A DNA stretch of 64,000 nucleotides from Entoloma clypeatum (lineage: Eukaryota > Basidiomycota > Agaricomycetes > Agaricales > Entolomataceae), in the NCBI GenBank assembly GCA_963565915.1, contig OY751490.1:3844001-3908000 (forward strand). The letters are read 5' to 3'. The notes beneath the pieces are model-generated. The model had not been told where the DNA came from and did not search any database. It saw only the letters and a list, made by a program, of their open reading frames with translations. The first letter of the stretch is position 1; the number at the start of each line of letters is the position of its first letter. Below are positions 35,256 through 46,139 of the stretch, one piece after another. The translations under genes were made by a program, and so were the position numbers.

Positions 35256-35590
35256 AGAGAGAAGACGCGAAGGAGGGAGGGGTATATTCTAGGGTTGGAT
35301 TCCCCAGCTTGCATGGACCCTATATATCTGTTTCGAAATTCTGCACGCTTTGAAATTTGGCCGCCGTGAACGATGGCCATGGCCATAAGCAGAACTGATT
35401 CTGGTGATGGACGACATTGTGCTGGTTTAAACGTGGCACTATAAGTGGGCACTGCGTGAAGAGTGCATTGTTCCCCCCATGTGTATCATTCGGCAAGATT
35501 GAGACGATTTCACAAAACTGCAGGCAGTGGCTGGGAACAAGGGTTAGCCGACTCGGGGTCATCAGGTGTGGCAGTGCAACGTGGTTGACG
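35256..35590. promoter_or_regulatory. Intergenic promoter region between C2H2 gene and COQ4
   Basis: 335 bases between divergent starts. It contains an AT-rich tatatatctg stretch near 35320. Nothing else was recognised. Confidence 0.3.
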
Positions 35591-36575
35591 ATGCTCATCT
35601 CTCACTCCCTGCCTCGCGCGCTTCAGAGGGCCTCACATGTTATACCGATAGGATGCAGCGCCTTTCTCCACAGAAATACTTCTTCTTCCATCCTTTCTCC
35701 ACGTTTTTCCAGCACCAGACCAACTTACCCAGGTCACATCCCGTTAAACTGGTTTGAAAACGCGTTTCTGGCCATGGGGTCGGCTGTGATGTCGCTGACG
35801 AGTCCGCGGCGAGGTGGTGAGTGGCTCGTAGATTGTTTTATGCCACCGGAGTGACCCCAGGACAGACATGGTTGCCGCGTTGGGCGAAACAACGGCTGGA
35901 CCCGCGCTGCCTCGTTTACGCGATGTCATGCTTTCATGCCAAGAGGGTCGGAAAATCTTGAAGGAGAGACCTCGAATCAACTCGGCCACAATCGATATGA
36001 ATCAGCTAGCCCGATACCCTGAAGGAACGTTTGGACGGGCGTATATAACGTGGTTGGAACGCTGTGGAGTGACGCCGGATACTCGAGAGCCTGTCTGTAT
36101 CTCTGATTCACAAACTGGACGCAAATCTCATAGCCATGTTTAGGTGCATTATATCGACGATCCGGAGCTTGCATACGTCATGCAGCGTTATCGCGAATGC
36201 CACGACTTCTACCACTGCATCTGTAATCTCCCCGTCAATGTCGAATCTGAACTCGCACTCAAATTCTTCGAGTTTGCGAACCTCGGCCTCCCCGTCGCAG
36301 CCATTTCTGCCGTGTTTGGCCCTCTACGCCTCACTTCGGAGAAGCGAAACAGACTATACTCAGAATATGTCCCATGGGCGTTGAAATGCGGGGGGAGCGC
36401 GAAGAATCTGATCACCGTTTACTGGGAAGAGCGATGGAACCAAAGTATCGAGGAGATGAAGGAAGAGTTTGGAATTTGGGATCCACCAGAGGCAAGATGG
36501 AGTCGACCGTTGAGTGAGGCTAAAGCTGCTGCGGAAAAACGGAAGCGAGCGGCCGAAAATTTGTTGAACCCTTGA
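35591..36575 (+). CDS. COQ4: Ubiquinone biosynthesis protein COQ4, mitochondrial
   Basis: Coenzyme Q biosynthesis protein on the matrix side of the inner membrane. It organises the CoQ synthome and has been linked to ring decarboxylation/hydroxylation. The start MLISHSLPRALQRASHVIPI is an Arg/Ser-rich presequence. Exons 35591-35818, 35871-36090 and 36144-36575 (approximate) join in frame. Family blocks: HIPLNWFENAFLAMGSAVMSL, LRDVMLSCQEGRKILKERPRI, LPEGTFG-like LARYPEGTFGRAYITWL, YIDDPELAYVMQRYRE and the zinc motif HDFYHCICNLPVNVESE (HDx2Hx11E). The C-terminus SRPLSEAKAAAEKRKRAAEN is charged and helical. It is complete. Confidence 0.93.
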
Positions 36576-37381
36576 GTTTTGAACAATCAAGTTCCTGTTT
36601 CACATTCTCTCATCGTCTGCTTCGCCAGTTCATGTTCCTCGCTGTATCGCCTTACTGGAAGCTGCGGCATCGCCAGTCATAGTATGAAAATGCGGTTCGA
36701 CTAACAAATCCGGGTTTCGTCACATGAGAATGGGTTCAGATGAATCGTGTTGAATGGTTTGCACCGCAATGTGCAACATCGAGCATGTCGAGGTATGAAA
36801 TTTTTGTGATTCCACGGATCGCCATCGATTCCCCTTCCACTTGAGGAGATGTCTCTAGGTCTCTATATCTAGGGCGTTGCGAAGTTGCCGAAACTCACGT
36901 GCGTTTCTCATCACTTCAGCACCGATGATCACAGCGACTGTGGCGTACTAAGTATAGAGTTCTGCGAGAGTCAGAGACCTGCTATTTTATGAATCCTAGT
37001 GCACAAGACGCGCGTATTTCCGGATTGCTGCAGCATGCATAACACATGTGTGATCTCGACACCTCTCATTATTTTCGTGCACCTAAATTCTGACTGGGAT
37101 AAGTTGAATGACAATGCATGCGCAATGTTCATATAATCCACTCATTTCTTGCGCGACTTCAAAGGGATCAGCCGGGTCAGGGTCACCGGCTCCACCTACG
37201 TCTGCTGTGATGACTGTCAGGCTTTCGGTCCCTTCGTCCGATCCACTCTCCGAGCGACTTGGGTTGTCATCACCAAAGAATCTTCCATTTTCACGAGACG
37301 CACTGACGACATCTTGTCATATGAACTGTGAAACAGGATAGCTTTGCCTCCAATGAGGTGTTCTCAAGCATCTCTCCGAAA
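36576..37381. other. Intergenic region, nothing recognised
   Basis: About 800 bases downstream of COQ4. Plus-strand open frames at 37108-37341 are antisense to a possible extension of the hypothetical gene at 37382-38194 and show no resemblance. Confidence 0.35.
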
Positions 37382-38194
37382 TCATCGATTCCGGCGACGG
37401 CGTTGGGACGCTTCCACTTTGGAGGGTTCTTCAAGTCTCCATTTTTCCTTGCATCTACCTCTCTCGATGGCAGTATCCCAAGAACCTGATCTGAAATCTT
37501 GCAAGCTATAATCCCGATCATCTGTGCCACTAGATCTCGGCAACTGCCACCTTCCCCTGTTTGTATGGGAAGCCGCAACCCACTCCATGGAGTCTACCCC
37601 AGCGATCATACTGTGGAACAGCATCATATGAACAGCTAGAAGTCTAAATGCGAAGTGCTCGTATCGCTGGTCCGAATCTCGATTTCTTCTTGCCTGTCGA
37701 CATACGTGCTTTTGTTCACTTGAAGCAACAGAGACAATTATCGCGTTCAATCCACGACATCGATACTTCAGGCAAATGTGACCTTACCATCCACAGAATA
37801 GTGCACTGTCTTTCCCCCGCGACTTGGACGATTCATGGAATGAGAGACGTCCACAATTGGCGTGTCGAGCGTGGAATCTGTGGTAGAAGATGCTGAATCG
37901 TCGTCGTCGTCGTCCCCCCTAGCCCGCAACCCAATGAAGTCAACGGATATCTCGCACCCGTCGTCATCAAGGTATGTTGGATCAATGTCGTTCCCAACAT
38001 CCTCTAGTCCATCGTCATCGTCGCGGTAGAGCTCATAAAATTCAAGATCGTCCCGTTCGCTTCATGCCTGGCTTAGCGCGGTCCATGGACTTGGGGGTAC
38101 GGACTCACTCCTCGTCTGCATAGAACTCATCGAGGATGTCGTCCACTTGGTCTGTCAGGCTCGGGAGCACCGCGGCATCATTGTCGTCGGACAT
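37382..38194 (-). CDS. Acidic hypothetical protein
   Basis: No family recognised. Start MSDDNDAAVLPSLTDQVDDI (38194). A short exon ends at a GTGAGT donor and joins ERDDLEFYELYRDDDDGLED...YLDDDGCEISVDF, rich in Asp/Glu with a run of six Asp. After NRPSRGGKTVHYSVDG the model needs two more introns, including GTATGT ... TTTAG near 37700-37640, to reach LLAVHMMLFHSMIAGVDSME and a basic tail ending RRRRNR at 37382. The acidic N-terminal half is convincing coding sequence. The C-terminal half is weak; a different reading frame (37291-37578) is also open and could be the true end. Confidence 0.4.
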
Positions 38195-38942
38195 GGGTGG
38201 GGCGGGAAGGAAGGGCTCTGTGGTGCGAAGTCACTGCTGGATTCGCTGAAGTGCAACTTAAAGTACCCCACTTCTACATGACCATCTGGAATCGGCGATT
38301 ATTTTCCAGGTTCATCTCCGCCCGCAGGTGCGTACCTATCATTCCCCACACGGACCGGAACAGTTGATTAGCCTGCTCTAGCTTCTATACCACGTGAGTA
38401 AGTAGTATTCCTGAGCTTGCCTCCAGTTTCCCCGAGCGCACTGGCAACATGGTACGGCTGATGCCATGGAGCACTAGACATGATATCAAAGGGCGGCTGG
38501 GTCTGGGTGCTGGGGCCCGGCTGAAATAAGGAGGTACGGGTTTCTTCGCGGCAGACCAGCCGAGCTTCTCTGCATGGAAGTAAACTAACCCCAAAACAGA
38601 AAAGTCACTCCGTCTCCTCTTTCCCCACAATCACCGCTGGACCGGACCGAACTCCCCATCTCCTAGCACTTAGTGACAACTCGGGGTAACACGTTTTCTA
38701 TTCTAGCAATTCTGTGCCATTATACTTGGGAACCTGAATCTAGCGGCATCGCCGCTTGCGGAATGCTCGACAAAATCCTGTTGTAGGACACTGTCCTTAA
38801 CATTGTGTCTAGTAGTGCGCCCGCTTCAGGTAGATTTTTTGACTTTACACTGGCATAGAATTGAACCACACACCAGTAATACAATACTCAACTAGGTGGT
38901 AGTGTCACATACAAGTCACTCTTCATCACTTAGATCTGCCGC
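38195..38942. other. Intergenic region, nothing recognised
   Basis: About 750 bases between the acidic hypothetical gene's start and the 3' end of the F-box gene. There is no coding sequence of recognisable family. Confidence 0.4.
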
Positions 38943-40418
38943 TCAAAGAGACGGAAGATTGGGCATAAACCGTATGACCATCCCCTCCTCCCGCAACTTC
39001 GACACCCCTCGTCGACTTTTGTCCGAGAGCTGAGCCTCAAGCCTTTCGTCACCATGTACGGTCGCCTCCCGCAGAACGGCACAGTGGTTCTTTCCTGACC
39101 ATCGGCACTGGAGCATGTCGATGAGCTCTGCTGCTGTTTCGGCATCGCTTGCGACTTCAAGCGCTTCCAACCTCGTCACGATGTCGCCCGCTACCATCTT
39201 CTTCACTGTCGACTTGAGCAGAGATGGTCCACGGAGCAAGGAAAGCCGGGTCAGAAGAGGGAGGCCCACGAGTATTTCCTCGATGCCGTCTGCCGGAATG
39301 CAGAAATCGATATTCAATACCTCAAGCTCCGGGACTTTGGCCATGAAAGATTGGAATGCATTTCTGAAATATTCCGGCTGTATGAGAAAGGATAGTCGTA
39401 GTGATTTAAGGTTGGGAACTGCGAGTTTGTGCAGGAACATGCCCAAGCTTTCATCGCATTTTTCGATGCCAAGCGTTGAGAGAAAGGAGAGGAGGAGGGG
39501 TGCGTCATCTTCCTCTCGATTATTGTACGTATTCGAGATATCCAAGGTGCAATGTTCGAGCTTTGAACATTTTTCCAAGAGACGCTTGGCCTGCTGTGGT
39601 CGGAGTGGGATCTTCGAAATTTCGAGGTGTGTGAGCTCCGCCCATGACAGTTCAAAATTTGTTATTAGACGGAGCCACGCGTCACGCGGAGTCACATAAC
39701 AGTCGCTCCCGAGAAGCCTGAAACGTCGCAGGTTGAGTGCGTCGCGGAATAGGGGTGATGCACCCTCTACATCGCAGACATTCCCACCAGCAGTATGTAT
39801 ATCGACCGATTCCAAGACTTGCGTAGGTACCGGCGGAAGCATCAGGACGCGCTTCACGGATGAATGGTGGCAGTGAAGAGCGAGCTCTTGGACCTTTGGA
39901 AGGCAAAATTTCACCAATTCGATGAGGGGATGAGACACCGCACTAGAAGCGGTCATATAGACTCTGCGTCCCGAGATACGCAACGTCTTCAAGATTCCAC
40001 CGCTGCGGGAGACGATCGCCCCCATTGTAGAAATGAGTTGAGCTGGAGAACAAGTGACATCATCCAGATCCAGATCAACGTTTCTCCATAGATCCGGGGT
40101 CGCCATTGATATGTCCCGCCACTTGGAGCAGACGAGTAACAGAGAAACAGGGGCGCTGGATTCATTGTATGGGAGGCGTAGATGGTCGACGGCTGAGATG
40201 GTATATCGGAAGATCGTGCTGAGGATTTCATTGGGGAGACTTCGATGAGGAGCGGTGACTAATAGAATAGGACGCAGGGTGAATTGGGCATGGGCAATTT
40301 CTGCTTCGAGGCGAAAAAGCTCATCCTCTATATGCGAGCGCAGAGATAGACATTCCCGCTTTGATGTTTCTGGTAACTCAGCATTGTTGGATAGGAACGC
40401 GGTTATATCTAGAGCCAT
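38943..40418 (-). CDS. F-box/LRR-like protein
   Basis: 491 residues in a single exon, unusual among its intron-rich neighbours. It starts MALDITAFLSNNAELPETSK, then a coiled lead-in (LRSHIEDELFRLEAEIAHAQ) and the F-box LVTAPHRSLPNEILSTIFRY ... LLLVCSKWRDISMATPDLW. The remainder is a string of irregular Leu-rich repeats (LKTLRISG, VQELALHCH, LTHLEISKIP, LKSLRLSFL, LEVLNIDFC, LTRLSLLRG). It ends MVIRFMPNLPSL. Probable SCF ubiquitin-ligase adaptor; target unknown. Such genes are highly expanded in Agaricomycetes. Confidence 0.85.
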   Translation of the reverse strand: MALDITAFLSNNAELPETSKRECLSLRSHIEDELFRLEAEIAHAQFTLRPILLVTAPHRSLPNEILSTIFRYTISAVDHLRLPYNESSAPVSLLLVCSKWRDISMATPDLWRNVDLDLDDVTCSPAQLISTMGAIVSRSGGILKTLRISGRRVYMTASSAVSHPLIELVKFCLPKVQELALHCHHSSVKRVLMLPPVPTQVLESVDIHTAGGNVCDVEGASPLFRDALNLRRFRLLGSDCYVTPRDAWLRLITNFELSWAELTHLEISKIPLRPQQAKRLLEKCSKLEHCTLDISNTYNNREEDDAPLLLSFLSTLGIEKCDESLGMFLHKLAVPNLKSLRLSFLIQPEYFRNAFQSFMAKVPELEVLNIDFCIPADGIEEILVGLPLLTRLSLLRGPSLLKSTVKKMVAGDIVTRLEALEVASDAETAAELIDMLQCRWSGKNHCAVLREATVHGDERLEAQLSDKSRRGVSKLREEGMVIRFMPNLPSL

Positions 40419-41199
40419 GGGATGGAAGTGGTGAGAAGAACTTACTAGACCGCCTGGTCATGTGTAGGTATTACCAAGTCAATATTGCGAGGAGTTCAAT
40501 GGAGATCCTTGGGAGATCCTCACAATCCCACAAAAAGTACCCGAAAATGCCAGTCCCGCGATGTGCTAGGCGAAAGGTACTCCGAAGTCTTAACGGGCAT
40601 TCCGAGGGACTCATTTGAAATGCCTATATGGGACAAAATACCTTCTAAATCCCTCCACATCCCCTCCTCATCCCCAGAGGTATTTTCGGGTACTCTCCCT
40701 TACGGATTTTTCACAGGGGATCATGCTTCACCTTAGTTCGAACACCTAGATCCGGCTTGTATGACGATAGTCACCCTACGAATTAGTGTCTAGGTAGTGG
40801 GTGGGTGGGTGAAAGAGAATGGATTGTGCGAAGAGAGTGATACGATGCGAAAAGACGTGCCACAGAGAAAATCTAGTAGGATCACATGATCAGGAAGGCC
40901 TTTCCTCATGCAAAAAACTCGCTACAGGCGCGTTCGGGCTCTTTCCTCCGAGTTCGATTCACTGCCGCCCATACATAGCCTCCGAACAGGCTTCCGCCTC
41001 GACGACCTCGGTGTAAACATATCATTGGGACCTGAGGATTGAATCTGCACCCGGGCCGAGTCAGGACTGCCTGTTGCCAAGAAGATTGCTCAGGTCGACG
41101 CTCAGTCCGAGTCAGCCCAATGATCTCTCGGGGTAGAAACATCTGACGCACGTTGTCACTCCCCTTGCAAAGCTCTTGTCAATTCCACGTTTTAACGAG
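40419..41199. other. Intergenic region, nothing recognised
   Basis: Upstream of the F-box gene, about 780 bases. Short frames on both strands without resemblance. A B-box-like gttcgattc near 40932 has no matching tRNA fold around it. Confidence 0.4.
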
Positions 41200-41935
41200 G
41201 CATCTTGTAGTAAGCTTGACCTTTCCTCTCCCCTGTTCACTCGAGCCTCCGCTCCTTCGCACAAGTGCTTCCACACCCCGCCCCAGGTCCTTTTTTGCCA
41301 TACACGACAGTGCTCGCTCTGCAAGTCCCTGTCTCTGCTCTGCTCGGAAGTAGGACGAGTACAAGAAACACCGACCACTCTCAGGAGTCCCAATGGCAAC
41401 GGAAGCAGTGTTTTACGCACGCGAGGAATCTTACAGTATTCTATTCAGGTTCAATTGTCTATCGGGCGAGGAAGTCATCCCAGGACTCCCTCAGGTACTG
41501 GGTCGAGAGTACGTGTGCATGTGGTGACGTTCTGGAATGTTCACTTTGAGACGTAAGACTTTGGGATACGCTTCACGGACGAATGTTGGCAGCGGAGGGG
41601 GGAACCCCTTTGTCCACTTGGAGCAGGGATGCGGTCCCAAGGACAACGGAGCGTTGTGGCCAAGACGAACGCCCAGTACCACGTGAAACAGCGTAGAGAT
41701 TGGCCTGGGAAGATCGTAAGTACCACCTTTCTTCTCTCGGGCACTGCATATAGTTGAGATATACAGTTACTCTGCCCCGCGGACAGTGGGTTCATCCGAC
41801 CGCATTTCTGACCTTCAAGTTCTACCGGAGTTGGTACTTCGGGTCCCGAGTCGGAATTGTCTTGTCTCGTGCATCCTGCATTGATGCTCGCCTTCCATCG
41901 ACCCGATATCGTCATTAGGTATAAAAAGGATGCTG
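41200..41935 (+). repeat. Upstream duplicated block, copy A (before SSP2)
   Basis: This stretch shares scattered blocks with copy B at 43100-44050. Both contain acgaatgttggcagcggagg, a following Leu/Gly-rich gagcgttg segment, gtactgggtcgag and a ctctgcc...gtgggtt/atgggtt segment. Their order differs: the ggcagcgg block is at 41581 in copy A but at 43142 in copy B, while the gtactgggtcgag block is at 41496 and 43839. The blocks lie upstream of related small secreted protein genes, so the whole neighbourhood was probably duplicated and rearranged. Some could be remnants of a transposable element. Confidence 0.55.
41920..41927 (+). promoter_or_regulatory. TATA-like box of small secreted protein 2
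   Basis: TATAAAAA lies 81 bases before the ATG at 42001. It is followed by ctgcagaaacaagt and tcaagtctctacac, which match the leaders of SSP1 (minus strand, about 7270-7330) and, in part, SSP3 (44770). Confidence 0.5.
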
Positions 41936-42000
41936 GTCATCTGCAGAAACAAGTCTTCAAGTCTCTACACATTTGCCTCCAAACAACAAACGCTCTTACT

Positions 42001-42159
42001 ATGCACTTCTCCCATATTTTGATCCTTTCCATCTCGCTATGCGTCACCTACACCTTTGCATTGTCACTCCCTGTGTTGGAAGCACGATGCGAACGTACCC
42101 AAATTACATGCTATAATGGAAAGTGTTGCTCGCTCATTGTGGTCGGGTGCTGCTGGTGA
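42001..42159 (+). CDS. Small secreted cysteine-rich protein 2
   Basis: 52 residues starting MHFSHILILSISLCVTYTFA, a textbook signal peptide almost identical to that of paralogues 1 and 3. The mature part LSLPVLEARCERTQITCYNG... has six Cys, including CC pairs near the end (KCC, GCC). The reading ends CCW and TGA. The TGG-TGA overlaps a donor-like gtgagcc at the position where paralogue 3 also has gtgagtcac, so a spliced, longer form is possible. Role unknown; secretion is the only safe prediction. Confidence 0.62.
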   Translation: MHFSHILILSISLCVTYTFALSLPVLEARCERTQITCYNGKCCSLIVVGCCW

Positions 42160-42785
42160 GCCACTTTCCGATCGCAAATGGTCTGCCCGTGACTCAGCTG
42201 CCTCGAAATGTAAAGATACTTTCAGCATCGAAGAACGCCAATACCCAGACCCGCGCTTTGGCTCTTTATATTGGTAAGTCTATTGTGACAATCTTATAGT
42301 TGCACACACTCACGACCGGCCACGGAATAGTCTCGCATTGAAATCGGCGCCCTGTTTAGTTGCTTGTTCTGTCTACGCTCGTTATATTGGTGTCGGTGTG
42401 GACTATGTAGTTGTTATTATCTCATATGTATGTGTTCTCGTCACCTATACAGTTATTGCGCTGCAAGGAACTTGGACTTCCTGTGAACCAGGATCCTTTA
42501 TCATCACTCCGCAATGGTTTGTCTTTCGAGAGATTCTCCGAGTCCGTATCACGATATTATAATCTGTCATTCCCACCGGATTTGTTCAAAGTGATGTTTC
42601 CTGACGCAAAGGCCAAATTAGTCACCGCTTTGTCAAGAGGTTCATACGAAGGCTCTCTAAGTGAATGTCGTAGGAGTTCTAGTCGTCATGAAGGTAGGCA
42701 GGGAGAGGGACACGGAACCAGTCGATTTCGGAAGGTGATAGCAGACTTATCACTGGCACCCGAAAGGCTGATGTTCTTGCCCCAA
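42160..42785. other. Region downstream of SSP2, no gene called
   Basis: Possible 3' exons of SSP2 plus open frames at 42338-42562 and 42411-42830 that do not resemble known families. No support for an independent gene. Confidence 0.3.
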
Positions 42786-43003
42786 GGGGGTGGCGGGACC
42801 GGAAATTTTATACCCGATGTCGGAATTTGATGTGGAATGGGCCAAATCCAAAGTCAGTTTCTCAATCCAAGTGTAATTTGAGATCCCGTCTTTCCTTTTT
42901 AGGAAGAAAAATCTGAAAAAATCATTTTTCGATCTCCCAGCCATTTTTAAGTAAGGCAAATCCCGACATCGGGTAAAGAATTCCGGTCCCGCCCTTGCTG
43001 GCG
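42786..43003. repeat. Imperfect 40-bp inverted repeat
   Basis: The left arm (about 42788-42829: ggcgggaccggaa...acccgatgtcggaatttg) and the right arm (about 42959-43001: caaatcccgacatcgggt...ttccggtcccgcc) are near reverse complements, separated by about 130 bases. This suggests a folded or cruciform structure or a small non-autonomous element; no flanking duplication was found. Confidence 0.7.
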
Positions 43004-44700
43004 GCGGTGAAGAATCGATCGCGAAAGATACCAAGGGCCCTGGTCGAGGTGGTATCCGGAGGACGTTCTGCAAAGATCTTTCAATTGAAGACGTACTGAT
43101 ACTTTAGTTTGAGGCCAAGGACACGCTTCAGGCTTCACAGACGAATGTTGGCAGCGGAGGGGGCCTCTTTGTCTTTGTCGAGTTGGAGCGGGACGCGGTG
43201 CCAAGATTAACAGAGCGTTGGAATAAAGGGGGACCCGGCCTGGGGGAGGCCTGAGGGCGGTGGGGGGGACGAGAGCCACTGGCAGCACTCAGAGCCACCC
43301 TTCCACTTCGACAACCTCAACTTCCTTTCCAAAATATAAACACATCTTTCGAAGCGCTGAAGTCTCACGTGGGCAGGTGGCGGTGACTTGGGCCTAAAGA
43401 AGTGCCTGTTCCGTTGCTACCGGAATGGACACAATCGTGGCGCGGTGGACCGTTGAGCTAGACGCAATGCTCAGGTCGATGCTCGGTCAGTTCGTCTCTC
43501 GGGTTTTGTTACCGAGGCTCGCTGCATTACATAGCAACGGTACCGAGCATATCTCTGCTTCTCGATCTATGTTCTGGCCTTCTCTCATGCCAGTGAGCGC
43601 TCAATTCAACTGTACTCGATACGGAGGCAGGCTTAATCGTTCCGGCGCCTCACCCCTTCCGCAGCGAATGCGTTATCACCCACTCCACCTAAGGCTTCCC
43701 TTTGTTCCCTTTCCTCTCCACAACCCGACGCATGTTTACCCGACGCCCAGGCATCGCCTCCGCTCATTCGCACAACTACTTACGCACCCCGCACCACTTT
43801 CGCCACCCGGGCCCCTGTTTCGGCTCCCTGCGGAACGTACTGGGTCGAGGGTCCGTGTCCAATATGATGTTCGGTCCCACCGAGGAACGGCTTGACAAAG
43901 ACTAGCCTAGAAACTTTCTTCTTTCCTGGCACGGCGTAAAGTTGAGTTACACACAGACGCTTCGTAGTACTCTGCCTAACACGGCCCCGAGGATAATGGG
44001 TTCCAGTCCGCACATCGACACTGGACCCTCGGACTGTATGACAAGCCTGAGGTTCGCGGTCAACCGGGACTCCTCCACCAGGTTCACTTGGCCGCATGAC
44101 ACAACGTGATGGATTGCCTCCCAACATTCCATTTCATCACGTTTTGATCAGCCAGGTAACGTCGACACCCCACAAACCTGTGGTGCACTCATTGTTTTAC
44201 ATGCAGATTTGGTGTTTCAAATTGGTGGCTAACAACTTGTAGCGAACAGGATTTTAATATAGTCCGAATTTCCGGATTGTGGCATAACGATATGACAATA
44301 GCTGAAAGTAATCTGGCCTTTTATGTGCAGCGCTCCCGTTCGTGGCTACAAAGTTCACTCAGTTTCAAGGCACCAATACCATCTACTTCGGCCAATCCTC
44401 TTACTTCAAACGAGCTTCTACAGGATGAGGTCAAGCGGTATCTCAAGTTCGAGAATGGGCAAGGTGATATCGAAGACCCTCTTGGCTGGTGGAAGGTACG
44501 TCACAGTTATACACTCATTTTATTATTATTGACAATCTCACTAGACACTGATGGGATCGTCGCCATTTGATGTATACGAGTAGTACGTACTCGTCCCTCC
44601 AGTACGTAAAGTTGGGCTACACACGTCAGATCCAATTTCTTCTTCAAACACCAAGCGTGTACTTACTCTAGTCACCTAGTCAACGCCGGGGATCGGGACC
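43004..44700 (+). repeat. Upstream duplicated block, copy B (before SSP3)
   Basis: Contains blocks shared with copy A (see 41200-41935), including the ggcagcggaggggg segment at about 43142-43215 and the gtactgggtcgag/gttgag...ctctgcc segments at 43839-44010. Open frames (43425-43895, 44277-44570) resemble nothing known and cross the repeat blocks. No gene is called. Confidence 0.5.
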
Positions 44701-44728
44701 TTCGCTGTACCGCCACGGTCATTTGGCG

Positions 44729-44734
44729 TATAAG
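44729..44734 (+). promoter_or_regulatory. TATA-like box of small secreted protein 3
   Basis: TATAAG, 98 bases before the ATG at 44827. It is followed within 15-25 bases by gtgggggcgttcg, which also occurs downstream of the corresponding box of SSP1 on the minus strand near 7335-7348. Confidence 0.45.
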
Positions 44735-44826
44735 TAGGGGCTTGGTGGGGGCGTTCGTCGTCTGCGGAAACAAGTAACCCAGTCACTTTGCGCACCCACC
44801 CGGCGCGACCTATAACCGATCTCGCT

Positions 44827-45324
44827 ATGCACTTCTCCCGTATTCTTATCTTTTCCATCTCTCTGTGCGTTGTGAACACCTTCGCATTGAAATTGCCACT
44901 CTCGGCACGTCGGACGACGTGCAAAGACTGCGACATGTGGATTGGGCGAACCCAAGAATGCGTCAAAGGATGTTGCTGCGGCGGATTCGTACCCACGATA
45001 CCCCCTGGCAAGACTTGCAACGCCACAATGGTGAGTCACTGTCCCATTTGCAACGACCCGCCGAGACCTGAAGTGTGGCAGGATGTCATTACGAGAGAAG
45101 GCCTGGCTCTGCAACCTCGAGATGGTGAGTACAGTAACAGCCCCGTTGTTGCGCACTCCGGCACACTCACAATGGGCCACGAATTATTGATTACTTACGC
45201 ATCGTCACAGGCTGCCCCAAATTCAATTAGTTCTTTCGTCTACTCTTGTTGTACTTCAAGTTGTATGTGTCCTTGTGTGAATTCCTGGCGCGTGGTTCTC
45301 AGCAAAGAAGAGGGTGACCAATGA
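44827..45324 (+). CDS. Small secreted cysteine-rich protein 3
   Basis: Starts MHFSRILIFSISLCVVNTFA, the same signal peptide as paralogues 1 and 2. The first part of the mature protein is the most Cys-rich of the three (CKDCDMW, ECVKGCCCGG, KTCNATM). The frame stays open for 165 residues to 45324, ending SKEEGDQ. A donor-like gtgagtcac directly after KTCNATM (45030) and another gtgagt near 45124 suggest the true protein is spliced and shorter than the open frame. A TATAAG box lies at 44729-44734, 98 bases upstream, followed by a ggggcgttcg block shared with SSP1. Function unknown. Confidence 0.6.
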   Translation: MHFSRILIFSISLCVVNTFALKLPLSARRTTCKDCDMWIGRTQECVKGCCCGGFVPTIPPGKTCNATMVSHCPICNDPPRPEVWQDVITREGLALQPRDGEYSNSPVVAHSGTLTMGHELLITYASSQAAPNSISSFVYSCCTSSCMCPCVNSWRVVLSKEEGDQ

Positions 45325-46139
45325 CCTATGTCTAGGCCTGCGCTGGACTGCTAGTACATTCGGCCCAATGCCGCCCACGTTGTCAATCCACGATATGACG
45401 ACAAGACCAGAACTGTGTAAAACACGCTGCGTATCCCTCTTTCATGCAACTGTAGGCCAATTGTCAGTAAGACAGTTTTCAACTTCCGTCTTCCATATTT
45501 CTTGTCAGTGGTCATCGGGAAAACCTTGATTTGTAATATTTCTCTTAATGGACATTCAACAGACCAAATGGAACACCAACTTGTCAGGTGGACCAGTTAG
45601 TGTTCCGATGGATGCAACATGGATGCAAGTGTTGTCAAATGTGCCACTGGTGTGGTGTTATGGAAGGCTCTTTCTAATAGTTGTTCAATGATACACTCTT
45701 GGATGTAATAGCACCTCAATTGCCTAAGTATAACTTAAAATACACAAAAGTTATGGAGCTCAAATTATCTATGACAATTGGATGAAGCACAGCGAAGCAA
45801 TGAAAAAAGAAAGTGCAAGTAATTCATGGTAACCTGGTGTATGAAAGTTGGTTAGTTTGAAGCTTGTGGTCCCGAGGCCTGAGGACAAGCATCCATGTAA
45901 AGGTATTAAGGTAAGGCCACATGTTACGGTGTGGTGGGGCGGGGGGCAGGTGTCCTAAGTACTTACACATGTCGAAGTGTGTACATCGTCGCAGCGACTC
46001 GTATGGGGTACAATTTGCTTGATCGAATGTTGTCGTTGGAGACCGCCCCTGGAAACGATTGAGTCCATGTGATTATCATAACTTGGTGTTGCGACGTATT
46101 TGTTCAATCGCTTCCTCTTCTTCTTCTGTAACCACCACT
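45325..46139. other. Intergenic region, nothing recognised
   Basis: About 800 AT-rich bases between SSP3 and the minisatellite. No coding sequence or element ends were recognised. Confidence 0.35.

Noticed and set aside
40926..40945. gttcgattc resembling a tRNA B box
   Set aside because: No cloverleaf can be drawn around it and no A box at suitable distance.
42411..42830. 139-codon ORF MLLSHMYVFSSPIQLLR...
   Set aside because: No ATG-context or splice support and it runs into the inverted repeat; possibly fragments of SSP2 3' exons.
43425..43895. 156-codon ORF MDTIVARWTVELDAM...
   Set aside because: Spans blocks that are duplicated and rearranged in copy A, where no matching frame is conserved.
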